Below, piece after piece: positions 54,666 to 63,448 of a DNA stretch of 64,000 nucleotides; positions within the stretch are counted from its first letter, which is position 1, and each line of letters opens with the position of its first letter. The notes beneath the pieces were generated by a model. The model saw nothing but the letters and a program-made list of their open reading frames with translations. It was not told where the DNA came from and ran no database searches. This DNA is from an uncultured Gammaproteobacteria bacterium (GTDB lineage: Bacteria; Pseudomonadota; Gammaproteobacteria; UBA6429; Thiohalophilaceae). Made by a program: the position numbers and the translations under genes. Location of the stretch: contig CAJYAN010000009.1 of the NCBI GenBank assembly GCA_913064945.1, positions 1-64,000 on the forward strand, written 5' to 3'.

Positions 54666-55616
54666 CTATGAATTGGACATGAGGACCGTTTGCAGATATT
54701 TCAAGACCTGTGCATCTACGTTTGCTGCCAAACTATCGAAAATGATTAAATCCTGCTCGCTACGTAACCAGGTGTGCTGGCGCTTGGCTAACTGGCGGGT
54801 GGCAATAATCCCCTTCTCAATCATCTGCTCATACGTGTACTTGCCATCCAGATACTCCCATACCTGACGATAGCCGACGGCCCGCATGGCGGGTTTGCTC
54901 AAATCCAGGTCCCCACGCTCATACAGCGCCTGCACTTCCGCGATAAAACCGGTATCCAGCATACGCTGGAAACGACGACCGATGACTTCATGCAAATACT
55001 GACGATCTGAAGGAATTAGCGCCAGCTTAATGCTCTGATACGGCAAACTGGCAGGCTGATTTCCCTGTTGCAGCCACTGGCTCATAGGGATGCCCGAGAT
55101 TTCATAAATCTCCAGCGCCCGCTGAATACGCTGTGGATCGTTTGGGTGAATTCGTGCTGCGGCCGTCGGGTCAACCTCCGCTAGACGTGCGTGCATCGCC
55201 TGCCAGCCTTTTTCAGCCGCCTCGACTTCTAACCGTGCACGAATCATCTCATCCGCGACGGGTAAATCGGATAGTCCCTTTAGCAGGGCACGATAATACA
55301 GCATGGTGCCGCCGACCAGTAAAGGAATGCGGCCACGCGCCACAGTGGCGTCAATTTCCCGTAAGGCGTCGCTACGAAATTGTGCGGCGGAATAAGACTC
55401 AGCCGGGTCGAGAAAGTCAATCAGGCGATGTGGTGCCTCGGCAAGCACTGAGGCCTCAGGCTTGGCGGTGCCGATATCCATCCCTTTGTAAATCAGGGCT
55501 GAATCAACACTGATAATGTCCATCGGAAAGTGCTTTATCAGCGCCACGGCCAGTTCAGTTTTGCCCGAAGCCGTCGGACCCATCAGGCAGACGATAGGTG
55601 CCAAATGCTCAGCCAT
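54666..55616 (-). CDS. miaA: tRNA dimethylallyltransferase MiaA
   Basis: 316 residues. The P-loop is [34 protein letters not shown] and [13 protein letters not shown] are family signatures; the C-terminal part has the tRNA-binding RQVWEYLDG and [14 protein letters not shown]. It adds the dimethylallyl group to A37 of tRNAs reading UNN codons. The start overlaps the mutL end by 8 bases. About 150 bases separate it from hfq, room for an hfq promoter. Confidence 0.97.
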   Translation of the reverse strand: MAEHLAPIVCLMGPTASGKTELAVALIKHFPMDIISVDSALIYKGMDIGTAKPEASVLAEAPHRLIDFLDPAESYSAAQFRSDALREIDATVARGRIPLLVGGTMLYYRALLKGLSDLPVADEMIRARLEVEAAEKGWQAMHARLAEVDPTAAARIHPNDPQRIQRALEIYEISGIPMSQWLQQGNQPASLPYQSIKLALIPSDRQYLHEVIGRRFQRMLDTGFIAEVQALYERGDLDLSKPAMRAVGYRQVWEYLDGKYTYEQMIEKGIIATRQLAKRQHTWLRSEQDLIIFDSLAANVDAQVLKYLQTVLMSNS

Positions 55617-57309
55617 GTTCGATCAACTCCGCCAGTCGTTCACTGCTGATACTTCGCCAGACAGATTTTATCGAGGAGGGTAATTTCACTACCGCTTCCA
55701 GCCACGGCATCATATTGTCAATATTACTATCATAACGAAAATGCATTGCCGCCAGATGCGCCAACTGATTCGGGACTTGCTCACCGGCTGTTGATGATAC
55801 CCACAATTCCAGTAAACCTCTCAACAATTTCTCAACATCAACACCGCGTAGCATCACTGGCATGTGATACACCATCGCCAGATTCGGGCCGCCGACACGC
55901 ACATCAATGCCCCAGTCTCGTAGCGGGTCCTGAACTTTTTCCAGTAATACGATCTGCTCTGTCGTCAAACTCAGATTAATCGGAATCAGTATCGGCTGCT
56001 GTTGCAAAGGAGTCGTTGCTTCCTGAAGCTTCTGCTGAAACACTGCTTCGCGAGCCTTTGGTAAGTCAAGCAGCACCAACGCGTGTGCATTTTGAAACAA
56101 CCAGAATCTGTTCTGGATTTCACCAAGCCAGATGCCAAAGGGCGTCTCCCGTTGTGCGACACGATGCGTTTGTGTCAGGACACGATAATCCGTCGTACCC
56201 TCACTTATTCGTGATTGAGGCGGCGACCCGCTGATCGAAAAAACAGGCGTAGTATGTGAATGCTGACGAGGCATTGGTGTTGATATTGATGAGTTGGTTT
56301 CGCTCAGGGCATCACTGACCACTTTATGAATAAAGTCATGTACCAGACGGCTTTCACGAAAGCGGACTTCATGCTTGGTCGGATGCACATTCACATCCAC
56401 CAACGACTCGTCCAGCTCCAGATGCAGGACATAAGCCGCCTGTCGACCGGGATAGAGTCTGGTCTCATAGGCCTGGCGTATGGCATGATTAATAATGCGA
56501 TCGCGAATAATGCGGCCATTGACGTAAAAATACTGCTGATCCGCCTGACTACGCAAATAGTCCGGCTGCGACAACCAACCCCACAAACGCAGGCCACTGG
56601 CTTGAATATCAAGACTCGTTGACTGCTGCACAAACGACTTGCCAAAGACCTGTTGTATACGGCGTTGCAGACTAGATGGATCAACCGCCGGACGCAATTG
56701 ATGCACAACACGGCGATTATGTTTTAACTGAAAGCCGACATCAAAATGCCCTAAGGCCATACGGCGAAAAATTTCATCCAGATGACGAAACTCGGTACGC
56801 TCCGCGCGCAGAAATTTTCTCCTCGCCGGGGTATTATAAAACAGGTCACAGACCTCCAGACTGGTGCCGACCGGATGGGCAATCGGTTCAATGTGGTTAT
56901 CGACACCATTGCGACTCGATAAACACCAAGCATGAGGCGCATCCGCAAGGCGTGAAATTAATTGCAGTCTTGATACCGAGCCTATGCTCGCCAGGGCCTC
57001 GCCACGAAAGCCCAGACTATCGATTGCCTGTAAATCGGTCGCCGTTTCAATTTTGCTGGTAGCGTGTCGGCAGAGTGCCAGCGCCAGTTGGGCCTGTGGA
57101 ATTCCACAACCATTATCCCTCACCAGGATCTTTTTAATGCCACCTTCTTCGATCTCGACATCAATTTGCGTAGCCTGGGCATCGAGGCTATTTTCTATAA
57201 GTTCTTTGATAACAGAGGCAGGCCGCTCGACCACTTCACCCGCCGCGATCTGATTAGCGAGTTGTTCCGGTAGAATACGAATTTCAGCTGGCGTCGATAC
57301 ATGAGACAT
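55609..57309 (-). CDS. mutL: DNA mismatch repair protein MutL
   Basis: 566 residues. The N-terminal GHKL ATPase has [15 protein letters not shown] and [10 protein letters not shown]. The C-terminal dimerisation domain (about 380-566) does not show the DQHAxHER endonuclease motif; the matching stretch reads [11 protein letters not shown]. It therefore looks like the E. coli type, which relies on MutH or another nuclease for the nick. It lies between amiB and miaA. Confidence 0.96.
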   Translation of the reverse strand: MSHVSTPAEIRILPEQLANQIAAGEVVERPASVIKELIENSLDAQATQIDVEIEEGGIKKILVRDNGCGIPQAQLALALCRHATSKIETATDLQAIDSLGFRGEALASIGSVSRLQLISRLADAPHAWCLSSRNGVDNHIEPIAHPVGTSLEVCDLFYNTPARRKFLRAERTEFRHLDEIFRRMALGHFDVGFQLKHNRRVVHQLRPAVDPSSLQRRIQQVFGKSFVQQSTSLDIQASGLRLWGWLSQPDYLRSQADQQYFYVNGRIIRDRIINHAIRQAYETRLYPGRQAAYVLHLELDESLVDVNVHPTKHEVRFRESRLVHDFIHKVVSDALSETNSSISTPMPRQHSHTTPVFSISGSPPQSRISEGTTDYRVLTQTHRVAQRETPFGIWLGEIQNRFWLFQNAHALVLLDLPKAREAVFQQKLQEATTPLQQQPILIPINLSLTTEQIVLLEKVQDPLRDWGIDVRVGGPNLAMVYHMPVMLRGVDVEKLLRGLLELWVSSTAGEQVPNQLAHLAAMHFRYDSNIDNMMPWLEAVVKLPSSIKSVWRSISSERLAELIEHG

Positions 57310-57360
57310 GGATGCAGTGTACGCAAAGCCCCTGCCATAGCAAACTGTTACAGGAAAATA

Positions 57361-58662
57361 TCAGCTACCGCTATAGGGGATATTTAACGTGTTGCCAATC
57401 TGCAAATTATCACCGCGCAGACCATTGACCTTTCGTAGATATTGCACACTGACCTGATACTGATTAGCAATCCCGGACAGGGTATCGCCACGCGTGATCT
57501 CATGCTGTCGCGGTTTCAGCGCAAGCAAAGTGCCTTTGGGCGGATACTTATCAAAATAGCTTTTGGTGCCGTTAAAAATTGCCCGCGCCAGCTGTTGCTG
57601 ATGTCGGCTGTTCTTCAACTTGCGTTCTTCCTGTGGATTGGAAATAAAGGCAGTCTCAACCAGTAATGAAGGAATATCCGGTGCCTTCAGGACTCGGAAA
57701 CCGGCTTGTTCGACATGACGTTTATGTAGCCTGCCGACATGACCCAAACGCTGCAAGATATCGCGAGCCACCCTGTGGCTATCCTCAATGGTATTATTTT
57801 TAACCATATCGACCAGCACCATCTTAAGCAAGTCGTCCTTATCATCCAGGCTGACGCCACCAATCAAATCTGAACTGTTTTCACTCTCCGCCAGAAACTG
57901 TGCCACGTCACTACTGGCATTGCGACGATCTGAAAGCACATAGACGGATGAGCCTCTCGCCTGAGGTCTTTTAAAGGCATCGGCATGAATCGAGACAAAC
58001 AAATCGGCTCGATAATGGCGCGCAATATCCACTCGCTTGCGTAACGGAATATAATAATCACCCTTACGGATCATGACGGCCTTCATGGTGGGATCGCGAT
58101 CGACTAAGGCCTTCAATTTTTTGGCAATACTCAGTACAACATTTTTTTCTTTTGTACCGTGTCGACCAATCGCGCCCGGGTCGTCACCCCCATGACCGGC
58201 ATCTATCGCAACCACCACGGGGCGAGCCTGATCTGGACGTTGTATATCACTCAGGACCGGACGTTTTTCGTCATCGGCTTCCTGCAGATCCACGACCAGT
58301 CGATAGCCATACTCACGCTGCGGGCGCAGTAGGAAACTCTTTGGCCGGACCATTTTTTTCAGGTCCAGCACAATGCGTAGGTCATTTGCACCACGGCGAC
58401 CAAAACGGATGCCCTTCAAAAAACCCTGGGCCAGTGCCTTCTCATCCAGCGATGCCAGCATACGGGTATTCTTTACATCGATGACAATGCGATCGGGGTT
58501 CTTAAGCGTAAAGAGAGAATGTTCCACCGGACCCGAGAGATCCAGCACCAAGCGGGTATTATCAGGCGCCGGCCACATCCGCACACTCTGAACCTGTACA
58601 GCCGCTTGTACGGTCAATGAGGCACATGCCAGCAATACTGTCAGGATGACGCTAAAACGCAC
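57361..58662 (-). CDS. amiB: N-acetylmuramoyl-L-alanine amidase, AmiB type with LysM
   Basis: 433 residues. Signal peptide (about 1-20), AMIN domain (about 25-125), Amidase_3 catalytic domain (about 150-370) with zinc-site segments VVAIDAGHGGDDPGA, ADLFVSIHADAF and LVETAFISNPQEE, then one LysM repeat (about 387-430, GDTLSGIANQYQVSV). It splits septal peptidoglycan after export to the periplasm, normally under EnvC or NlpD control. Enteric AmiB lacks the LysM domain; pseudomonad-type proteins carry it. Confidence 0.95.
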   Translation of the reverse strand: MRFSVILTVLLACASLTVQAAVQVQSVRMWPAPDNTRLVLDLSGPVEHSLFTLKNPDRIVIDVKNTRMLASLDEKALAQGFLKGIRFGRRGANDLRIVLDLKKMVRPKSFLLRPQREYGYRLVVDLQEADDEKRPVLSDIQRPDQARPVVVAIDAGHGGDDPGAIGRHGTKEKNVVLSIAKKLKALVDRDPTMKAVMIRKGDYYIPLRKRVDIARHYRADLFVSIHADAFKRPQARGSSVYVLSDRRNASSDVAQFLAESENSSDLIGGVSLDDKDDLLKMVLVDMVKNNTIEDSHRVARDILQRLGHVGRLHKRHVEQAGFRVLKAPDIPSLLVETAFISNPQEERKLKNSRHQQQLARAIFNGTKSYFDKYPPKGTLLALKPRQHEITRGDTLSGIANQYQVSVQYLRKVNGLRGDNLQIGNTLNIPYSGS

Positions 58663-58836
58663 ACCTTCCCCCTTTTCGATGTTTGCCTGACTCTAACTAT
58701 TGCAATAACCTGAAAAAATTTCAAGTTAAAATTCCTTTAAAACACAAATAGATAGGATGTAAACCTATTTAATTACCTTAAGATTATTGCAGGCCGTGGT
58801 GTAAAAAAGCGGAAAAAATGTATGCCAATCAGGGGG

Positions 58837-59304
58837 TTAATGGCCAAGTGAGAGGAGAAACCGCTCGCCGATAGGCGTCCCGGTACAGAGCCTGGCCTGA
58901 CGACCGCCCTGCGAGCTGACGTGTAACTCGATGATTAAATCAGGCCCTGGAAGCATACCCGCGCCTTTCTCCGGCCACTCAACCAGACAAAGTCCCTGAC
59001 CTGAGAAATAATCACGACCACCGATATATTCGAGTTCCTCCGGGTCCGCGAGGCGATAGAGGTCAAAATGATAAACGGATCGACCTTGAATTTCATAGGG
59101 TTCGACCAGGGTATAAGTCGGACTCTTCACCCGCCCCTGATAACCCAGCCCTTGCAACCAGCTACGAACCAGAGTCGTTTTACCGGCACCCAGGTCTCCC
59201 TGTAAAAAGACTGTAGCCTGCTCGCTGCCGACAGCCGCCAGACGGACACCGAGTTCCAGTGTCGCCGCCTCATCCGGCAGGTATTCGCTAATACAGTGCG
59301 CCAT
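58837..59304 (-). CDS. tsaE: tRNA threonylcarbamoyladenosine ATPase TsaE
   Basis: 155 residues. The P-loop is GDLGAGKTTLVRSWLQ; SPTYTLVEPYE and HFDLYRL follow, and the CLVEWPEKG segment is typical of TsaE (YjeE). It works with TsaB and TsaD in t6A formation. Its stop is 174 bases from the amiB start, and its own start is directly next to the nnr stop. Confidence 0.96.
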   Translation of the reverse strand: MAHCISEYLPDEAATLELGVRLAAVGSEQATVFLQGDLGAGKTTLVRSWLQGLGYQGRVKSPTYTLVEPYEIQGRSVYHFDLYRLADPEELEYIGGRDYFSGQGLCLVEWPEKGAGMLPGPDLIIELHVSSQGGRQARLCTGTPIGERFLLSLGH

Positions 59305-60807
59305 CTAGGAATTACCGGGATTAGCCAGACGGCGTACCCAGGGCATCAGGTCCGAGGCCAGGAGGCCACGCTCACCGGCCGTCTTGGCGGCCTGGTCACC
59401 CGCTTCGGCGTGTAAGGCGACGCCCAGTGTCGTTGCCCTGGACAGGCTTAAGCCTTGTGCGATCAGTCCCGAGATGATCCCCGTCAGGACATCACCCATA
59501 CCACCACTGGCCATACCCGGGTTCCCGCCACTACAAAGTTGAACGGCCTGATCATTAAATTTAATAAGCGTACCGGCCCCTTTGAGGACGACGATCCCGC
59601 CAAGGCTATTGACCAGCTCCTCTATCGCCGCAAAACGATCGGCCTCGACTTCACTGACGGCCTTGCCAAGCATGCGGCCAGCTTCACCGGGATGCGGGGT
59701 CAGGACCCAGTCCTCGCGCCTCCGCATCTGGTGAGAGAGTAAATTAAGGGCATCCGCATCCATCACCAGTGGTAAACCACTTTCCAGGGCAAAGCTCAGC
59801 ATCTGTTGCGACCAGTCACTCTGTCCCAGCCCAGGTCCAACGGCAATGACCGTGGCACGCTCGGCCAGGTATTGAAATTCATTTTCGGCCGTAATGCCAT
59901 GACACATCAATTCGGGCCGCGAGGCATTCAGGACGGCAGCATGTTCCGGGCGAGTAGCAATACTCACCAACCCGGCACCCACGCGTGCGGCGGCCTCGCC
60001 AGCCATGCGTACCGCTCCGGTAAAACCACGCTCTCCCCCCACAATCAAAACGTGGCCACAGTCGCCTTTGTGTAAATAACGCGAACGCGGTGTCAGTAGA
60101 TGTTTTACCCGAAGATAGTCAATACGTTCTGCTGATGGTGGTCGCATGTCATAGACTTCCGGCGGCACACTCAGGTTGGCGAATACCAGCTCACCACAAT
60201 AATCACTGCCCTGGCCGGTCAGCAGCCCCTGCTTCATACCTATAAAAGTCACCGTGCCTGTGGCCTTAATGGCACAACCCAACGCGACGCCGGTATCGGC
60301 GTGCAGCCCCGACGGAATATCCAGTGACAACACCCCTCGACCAGACTGATTGACCGCCTCAATCGCCTGGCGATAGTGATGACTAACTTCGCCCTTCAAG
60401 CCTGTTCCCAGCAAGGCGTCAATAATGACATCCGTGTGGGAGAAATCCGGGCTTGAGAAGGGTTCCAGCGTCAGGTCGGCACCTTGAAGACGCTGCAAGG
60501 CCGCCAGGGCATCGCCACTGATATGAGACTCGTCACCGACCTGATACACCTTCACCATCAGGCCTTTTTCATGTGCCAGGCGCGCGATAACATAGCCATC
60601 GCCACCGTTATTGCCGGTACCGCAAACAATGGCGAGGGACCTAGCCTTGGGCCAGCGATGGGTTAAATAGGCAAAGGCAGCCGCCCCGGCGCGCTCCATC
60701 AACACGGTTGCAGACAAACCAAAGGAGTCGATAGCAAATCGATCCAGCTCCCGAACCTGTGCCCCAGTATATAAATGGTGAGGTAAATGTGACATGGGCG
60801 GTATCAT
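59305..60807 (-). CDS. nnr: Bifunctional NAD(P)H-hydrate epimerase/dehydratase Nnr
   Basis: 500 residues. The N-terminal epimerase domain (about 1-215) has VCGTGNNGGDGYVIARL and DIPSGLHADTG; the C-terminal ADP/ATP-dependent dehydratase (about 225-495) has TPHPGEAGRML and GGNPGMASGGMGDVLTGI. It repairs hydrated NADH and NADPH. Two possible ATGs lie four codons apart (60807, 60795), neither with a strong ribosome site; if the first is used, only 29 bases separate it from the divergent queG start. Confidence 0.95.
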   Translation of the reverse strand: MIPPMSHLPHHLYTGAQVRELDRFAIDSFGLSATVLMERAGAAAFAYLTHRWPKARSLAIVCGTGNNGGDGYVIARLAHEKGLMVKVYQVGDESHISGDALAALQRLQGADLTLEPFSSPDFSHTDVIIDALLGTGLKGEVSHHYRQAIEAVNQSGRGVLSLDIPSGLHADTGVALGCAIKATGTVTFIGMKQGLLTGQGSDYCGELVFANLSVPPEVYDMRPPSAERIDYLRVKHLLTPRSRYLHKGDCGHVLIVGGERGFTGAVRMAGEAAARVGAGLVSIATRPEHAAVLNASRPELMCHGITAENEFQYLAERATVIAVGPGLGQSDWSQQMLSFALESGLPLVMDADALNLLSHQMRRREDWVLTPHPGEAGRMLGKAVSEVEADRFAAIEELVNSLGGIVVLKGAGTLIKFNDQAVQLCSGGNPGMASGGMGDVLTGIISGLIAQGLSLSRATTLGVALHAEAGDQAAKTAGERGLLASDLMPWVRRLANPGNS

Positions 60808-60836
60808 AGCGAGATTCCAGCCATAGACAAACTAAC

Positions 60837-61904
60837 ATGACATTCACGCAGAACAAACTCTCGGTACTGGCACAGCAAATAAAGTCCTGGGGAACAGAGC
60901 TTGGCTTCCAGCAGACGGGCATTACCGGTATTGACCTGTCCGCGGCAGAGCACCGACTGCAGGCATGGCTGACTAAGGGTTTCCAGGGCAGCATGGACTG
61001 GATGGCCAAGCACGGTAGCAAACGCAGCCAGCCTGACGAGCTTGTACCGGGCACGATCAGCATTATCAGCGTCCGCATGGATTATCTGCCTTCGGTCCAT
61101 GAGGATCTATGGGCGGTACTAGACGATAGCGAACGTGCTTATATTTCCCGCTACGCCCTCGGCCGCGACTACCACAAGCTGATGCGAAAACGTCTGCAAG
61201 GACTCGCCGACCGGGTCAGTCGGGAAATGGGGCCGTTTGGCTACCGGGTTTTTGTTGATAGTGCCCCGGTCATGGAAAAACCCATTGCACAACTGGCGGG
61301 GCTTGGCTGGATGGGCAAGCATAGCAACCTCATACATCGCCAAGCCGGATCATGGTTTTTCATCGGCGAGATCTATACTGATATTGCCTTACCGGCAGAT
61401 ACCCCTCACGACGAAAATCACTGCGGCAGCTGTACCGCCTGTATTGAAGTCTGTCCGACGAAAGCCATTGTGGCCCCCTATCAGGTCGATGCCCGCCGCT
61501 GTATTTCCTATTTAAGCATCGAACACCCTGGCAGTATTCCCGTGGAATTTCGCCAGGCGATGGGTAACCGCATTTATGGTTGTGATGATTGCCAGCTTAT
61601 CTGTCCCTGGAATCGTTTTGCCCGCGCGTCACAGGAGGAGGACTTTCAACCACGCCATGGGCTGGATACCGCCAGCCTTATCGAATTATTTTCCTGGGAT
61701 GAAGCTACCTTTTTGCACAACACCGCTGGCTCTGCTATTCGTCGTATTGGTCATGAACGCTGGCGACGCAATCTTGCCGTCGCCCTGGGTAACGCCGCAA
61801 CATCAAATGAAATTATCCAGGCACTGAAAAAAGCGCAATGCGATGCCTCCGGGCTTGTACACGAGCATATTGCCTGGGCCTTGCAACAACACACCTCCCG
61901 ATGA
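60837..61904 (+). CDS. queG: Epoxyqueuosine reductase QueG
   Basis: 355 residues. QueG uses cobalamin and two [4Fe-4S] clusters to reduce epoxyqueuosine in tRNA, the last step of queuosine synthesis. The N-terminal cobalamin-binding part has GRDYHKLMRKRLQ and DSAPVMEKPIAQLAGLGW; the ferredoxin-like part has CGSCTACIEVCPTKAI and CDDCQLICPWN; a HEAT-like C-terminus (RRNLAVALGNA) follows. Divergent from nnr, as in E. coli. Confidence 0.97.
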   Translation: MTFTQNKLSVLAQQIKSWGTELGFQQTGITGIDLSAAEHRLQAWLTKGFQGSMDWMAKHGSKRSQPDELVPGTISIISVRMDYLPSVHEDLWAVLDDSERAYISRYALGRDYHKLMRKRLQGLADRVSREMGPFGYRVFVDSAPVMEKPIAQLAGLGWMGKHSNLIHRQAGSWFFIGEIYTDIALPADTPHDENHCGSCTACIEVCPTKAIVAPYQVDARRCISYLSIEHPGSIPVEFRQAMGNRIYGCDDCQLICPWNRFARASQEEDFQPRHGLDTASLIELFSWDEATFLHNTAGSAIRRIGHERWRRNLAVALGNAATSNEIIQALKKAQCDASGLVHEHIAWALQQHTSR

Positions 61905-62111
61905 ACCACGGGCCCGGACCTCACATACCTTAGATTAGCCAGTAAATTGCTATGCCAAATTTTGCTTAAGCGCAGCGCCTTTTGCCACAATCCAGAATGC
62001 GATTATCGTGTAACCGGAATCACCATTGTGTGTGAATATGCCTGAAAAGCGCCGGCAGCCCGATTAGTATAGGCAGACCTTACGGAAGAGGAAAAAAGCT
62101 GAAGGTATGAC

Positions 62112-62288
62112 TCAGGCCTTCACATCCACCATTTGACCTACCGTATCAGTATTGGAATTGACCTTAGGTTCGCTATTGGCCTCGTCCGAACTTTGGTTGG
62201 CGATTTCTGAGGCAACGGCCTTGGCACTCTCAACATTGCGCTGGAGTGAGGAAATGGCGGATTCGAGTGATGAACCGATCGTATTCAT
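62112..62288 (-). CDS. 58-residue protein resembling flagellar D0 helices
   Basis: 58 residues from the ATG at 62288, preceded by AAAGGTG at about 8 bases. The N-terminal helix SSLESAISSLQRN...AKAVASEIAN follows the L.SA...L....A..IAN spacing of flagellar rod and hook D0 helices. The middle is Ser/Asn/Glu-rich, and the end TVGQMVDVKA recalls the (M)LGTLLDIK ends of FlgC/FlgE-type proteins. No signal peptide. It lies 84 bases after a second, better matching small gene and may share its transcript. Function unknown; it could equally be one of the small proteins loosely annotated as putative motility proteins. Confidence 0.6.
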   Translation of the reverse strand: MNTIGSSLESAISSLQRNVESAKAVASEIANQSSDEANSEPKVNSNTDTVGQMVDVKA

Positions 62289-62372
62289 GCGATGACACCT
62301 TTGAAAATGGGAACTCTCTATTGCAAAGGTTTAGCGTCCTGTAACGCGCTATCTTTAATCACAAAAACAAAT

Positions 62373-62585
62373 CTAGGCGTATTCGTCCAGCAGTTTTCCG
62401 ATGGCATCATCGCCCGCTTTTACGACTTTGGCGTTGGCTTCGACCTGACGCGCTGCTTCCTGCTCCTTTACGAGTGCTTTTACGGGGTCTTCCCCGTTGG
62501 CAATACGGCGGGCATTGTCCTGCATTTCCGTGAGGCCTTGCTGCATCCCGGATAGAGCATTTGTCGTCACGGCCCCAGTATTCAT
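62373..62585 (-). CDS. 70-residue miniature flagellar rod/hook D0-like protein
   Basis: 70 residues from the ATG at 62585, with GAGG about 6 bases upstream. Residues 9-30 (ALSGMQ...NARRIAN) match the N-terminal rod/hook pattern ALSGM.........A.NIAN. Residues 48-70 (EANAKVVKAGDDAIGKLLD) match the C-terminal pattern YEANVKVVKTADEMLGTLLD of FlgC, FlgE, FlgF and FlgG. Only about 15 residues join them, so the D1 and outer domains are absent. No flagellar operon is in the window. It is the first gene of the minus-strand pair with the 58-residue gene and divergent from mobA. Function unknown. Confidence 0.75.
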   Translation of the reverse strand: MNTGAVTTNALSGMQQGLTEMQDNARRIANGEDPVKALVKEQEAARQVEANAKVVKAGDDAIGKLLDEYA

Positions 62586-62665
62586 CGCGCCCTCATAAAG
62601 TGATTACCATGCCTATATATCGGCATATATTGGCTGCTATTTAAACAAATTTTGCGGTATTTTGC

Positions 62666-62671
62666 TATATT
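62666..62671 (+). promoter_or_regulatory. Possible -10 element of mobA
   Basis: TATATT ends 6 bases before the mobA ATG, so transcription from it would start at or next to the start codon. No ribosome site is visible before that ATG. The -35 region (about 62641-62648) is weak. An inverted repeat ATGCC/GGCAT (62609-62626) lies upstream. Confidence 0.35.
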
Positions 62672-62677
62672 ACCCAC

Positions 62678-63292
62678 ATGCTGGACTCAACTTTAAGCCC
62701 AAGCCAGGCGAACACAACCCTGGTGCTGCTCTGCGGTGGCAGAAGCCGCCGTATGAATGGCCAGGACAAAGGCTTGCTGCTATTAGGAAAACAGGCCATT
62801 TATTTACAGACCCTGCAACGGCTAAGACCCCAGGTCGCGCAGGTGATTATTAGTGCGAACAGGAATCTGGCAGAATATGACAAGAGCGGCTGTGTCGTGA
62901 TCCGCGACACCCTGCCTGAACACCCCGGCCCCCTGGCTGGCCTGCTGTCGGCTATGCAGCAAATTGAAACGCCGTGGGTGCTTACCGCCCCCTGTGACAT
63001 GCCAAACCTGCCAACGGACTTGTTGCAACGTTTTCAGGAAAAGGCCCAGCAGGCCAATTTCCCACCAGCCCTGGTGGTCTATGACGGGCGACAACAACAA
63101 CATCTGATCTGTCTACTCAACAAATCTGTCCAGCAAAGTCTGCAAACCTATATTGCCTCAGGCCAACGTGCTGTCCATCGCTGGCTGTCACAATTGGGGG
63201 CCATTAGGGTCGACTATCACGATATGCCAGAGGCATTTTTGAACATCAACACGCCGGAAGAGTTAGCCGCAATCGAAAAGCGCTATGCCTAA
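62678..63292 (+). CDS. mobA: Molybdenum cofactor guanylyltransferase MobA
   Basis: 204 residues. MobA transfers GMP from GTP to Mo-molybdopterin. The N-terminal LLCGGRSRRMNGQDKGLL is the nucleotide-binding signature; PGPLAGLLSAMQ, APCDMPNLP (metal-binding aspartate) and the C-terminal FLNINTPEEL are family marks. It is followed by moeA 156 bases on. The start has no ribosome site and may be leaderless. Confidence 0.95.
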   Translation: MLDSTLSPSQANTTLVLLCGGRSRRMNGQDKGLLLLGKQAIYLQTLQRLRPQVAQVIISANRNLAEYDKSGCVVIRDTLPEHPGPLAGLLSAMQQIETPWVLTAPCDMPNLPTDLLQRFQEKAQQANFPPALVVYDGRQQQHLICLLNKSVQQSLQTYIASGQRAVHRWLSQLGAIRVDYHDMPEAFLNINTPEELAAIEKRYA

Positions 63293-63448
63293 TTCAGCCG
63301 AGCGGCGCGAAAATGCCCTCGCGCTGCTTCGTAATTGCCTACCGTTCAGCTGAGTAAGGACATTTCCTGGCGGGCAAACAACACGATCTAACCTTCAACA
63401 TTGCGCCGTACCACGTCATAATGCCATCCCCAATGACAGGATATGACC

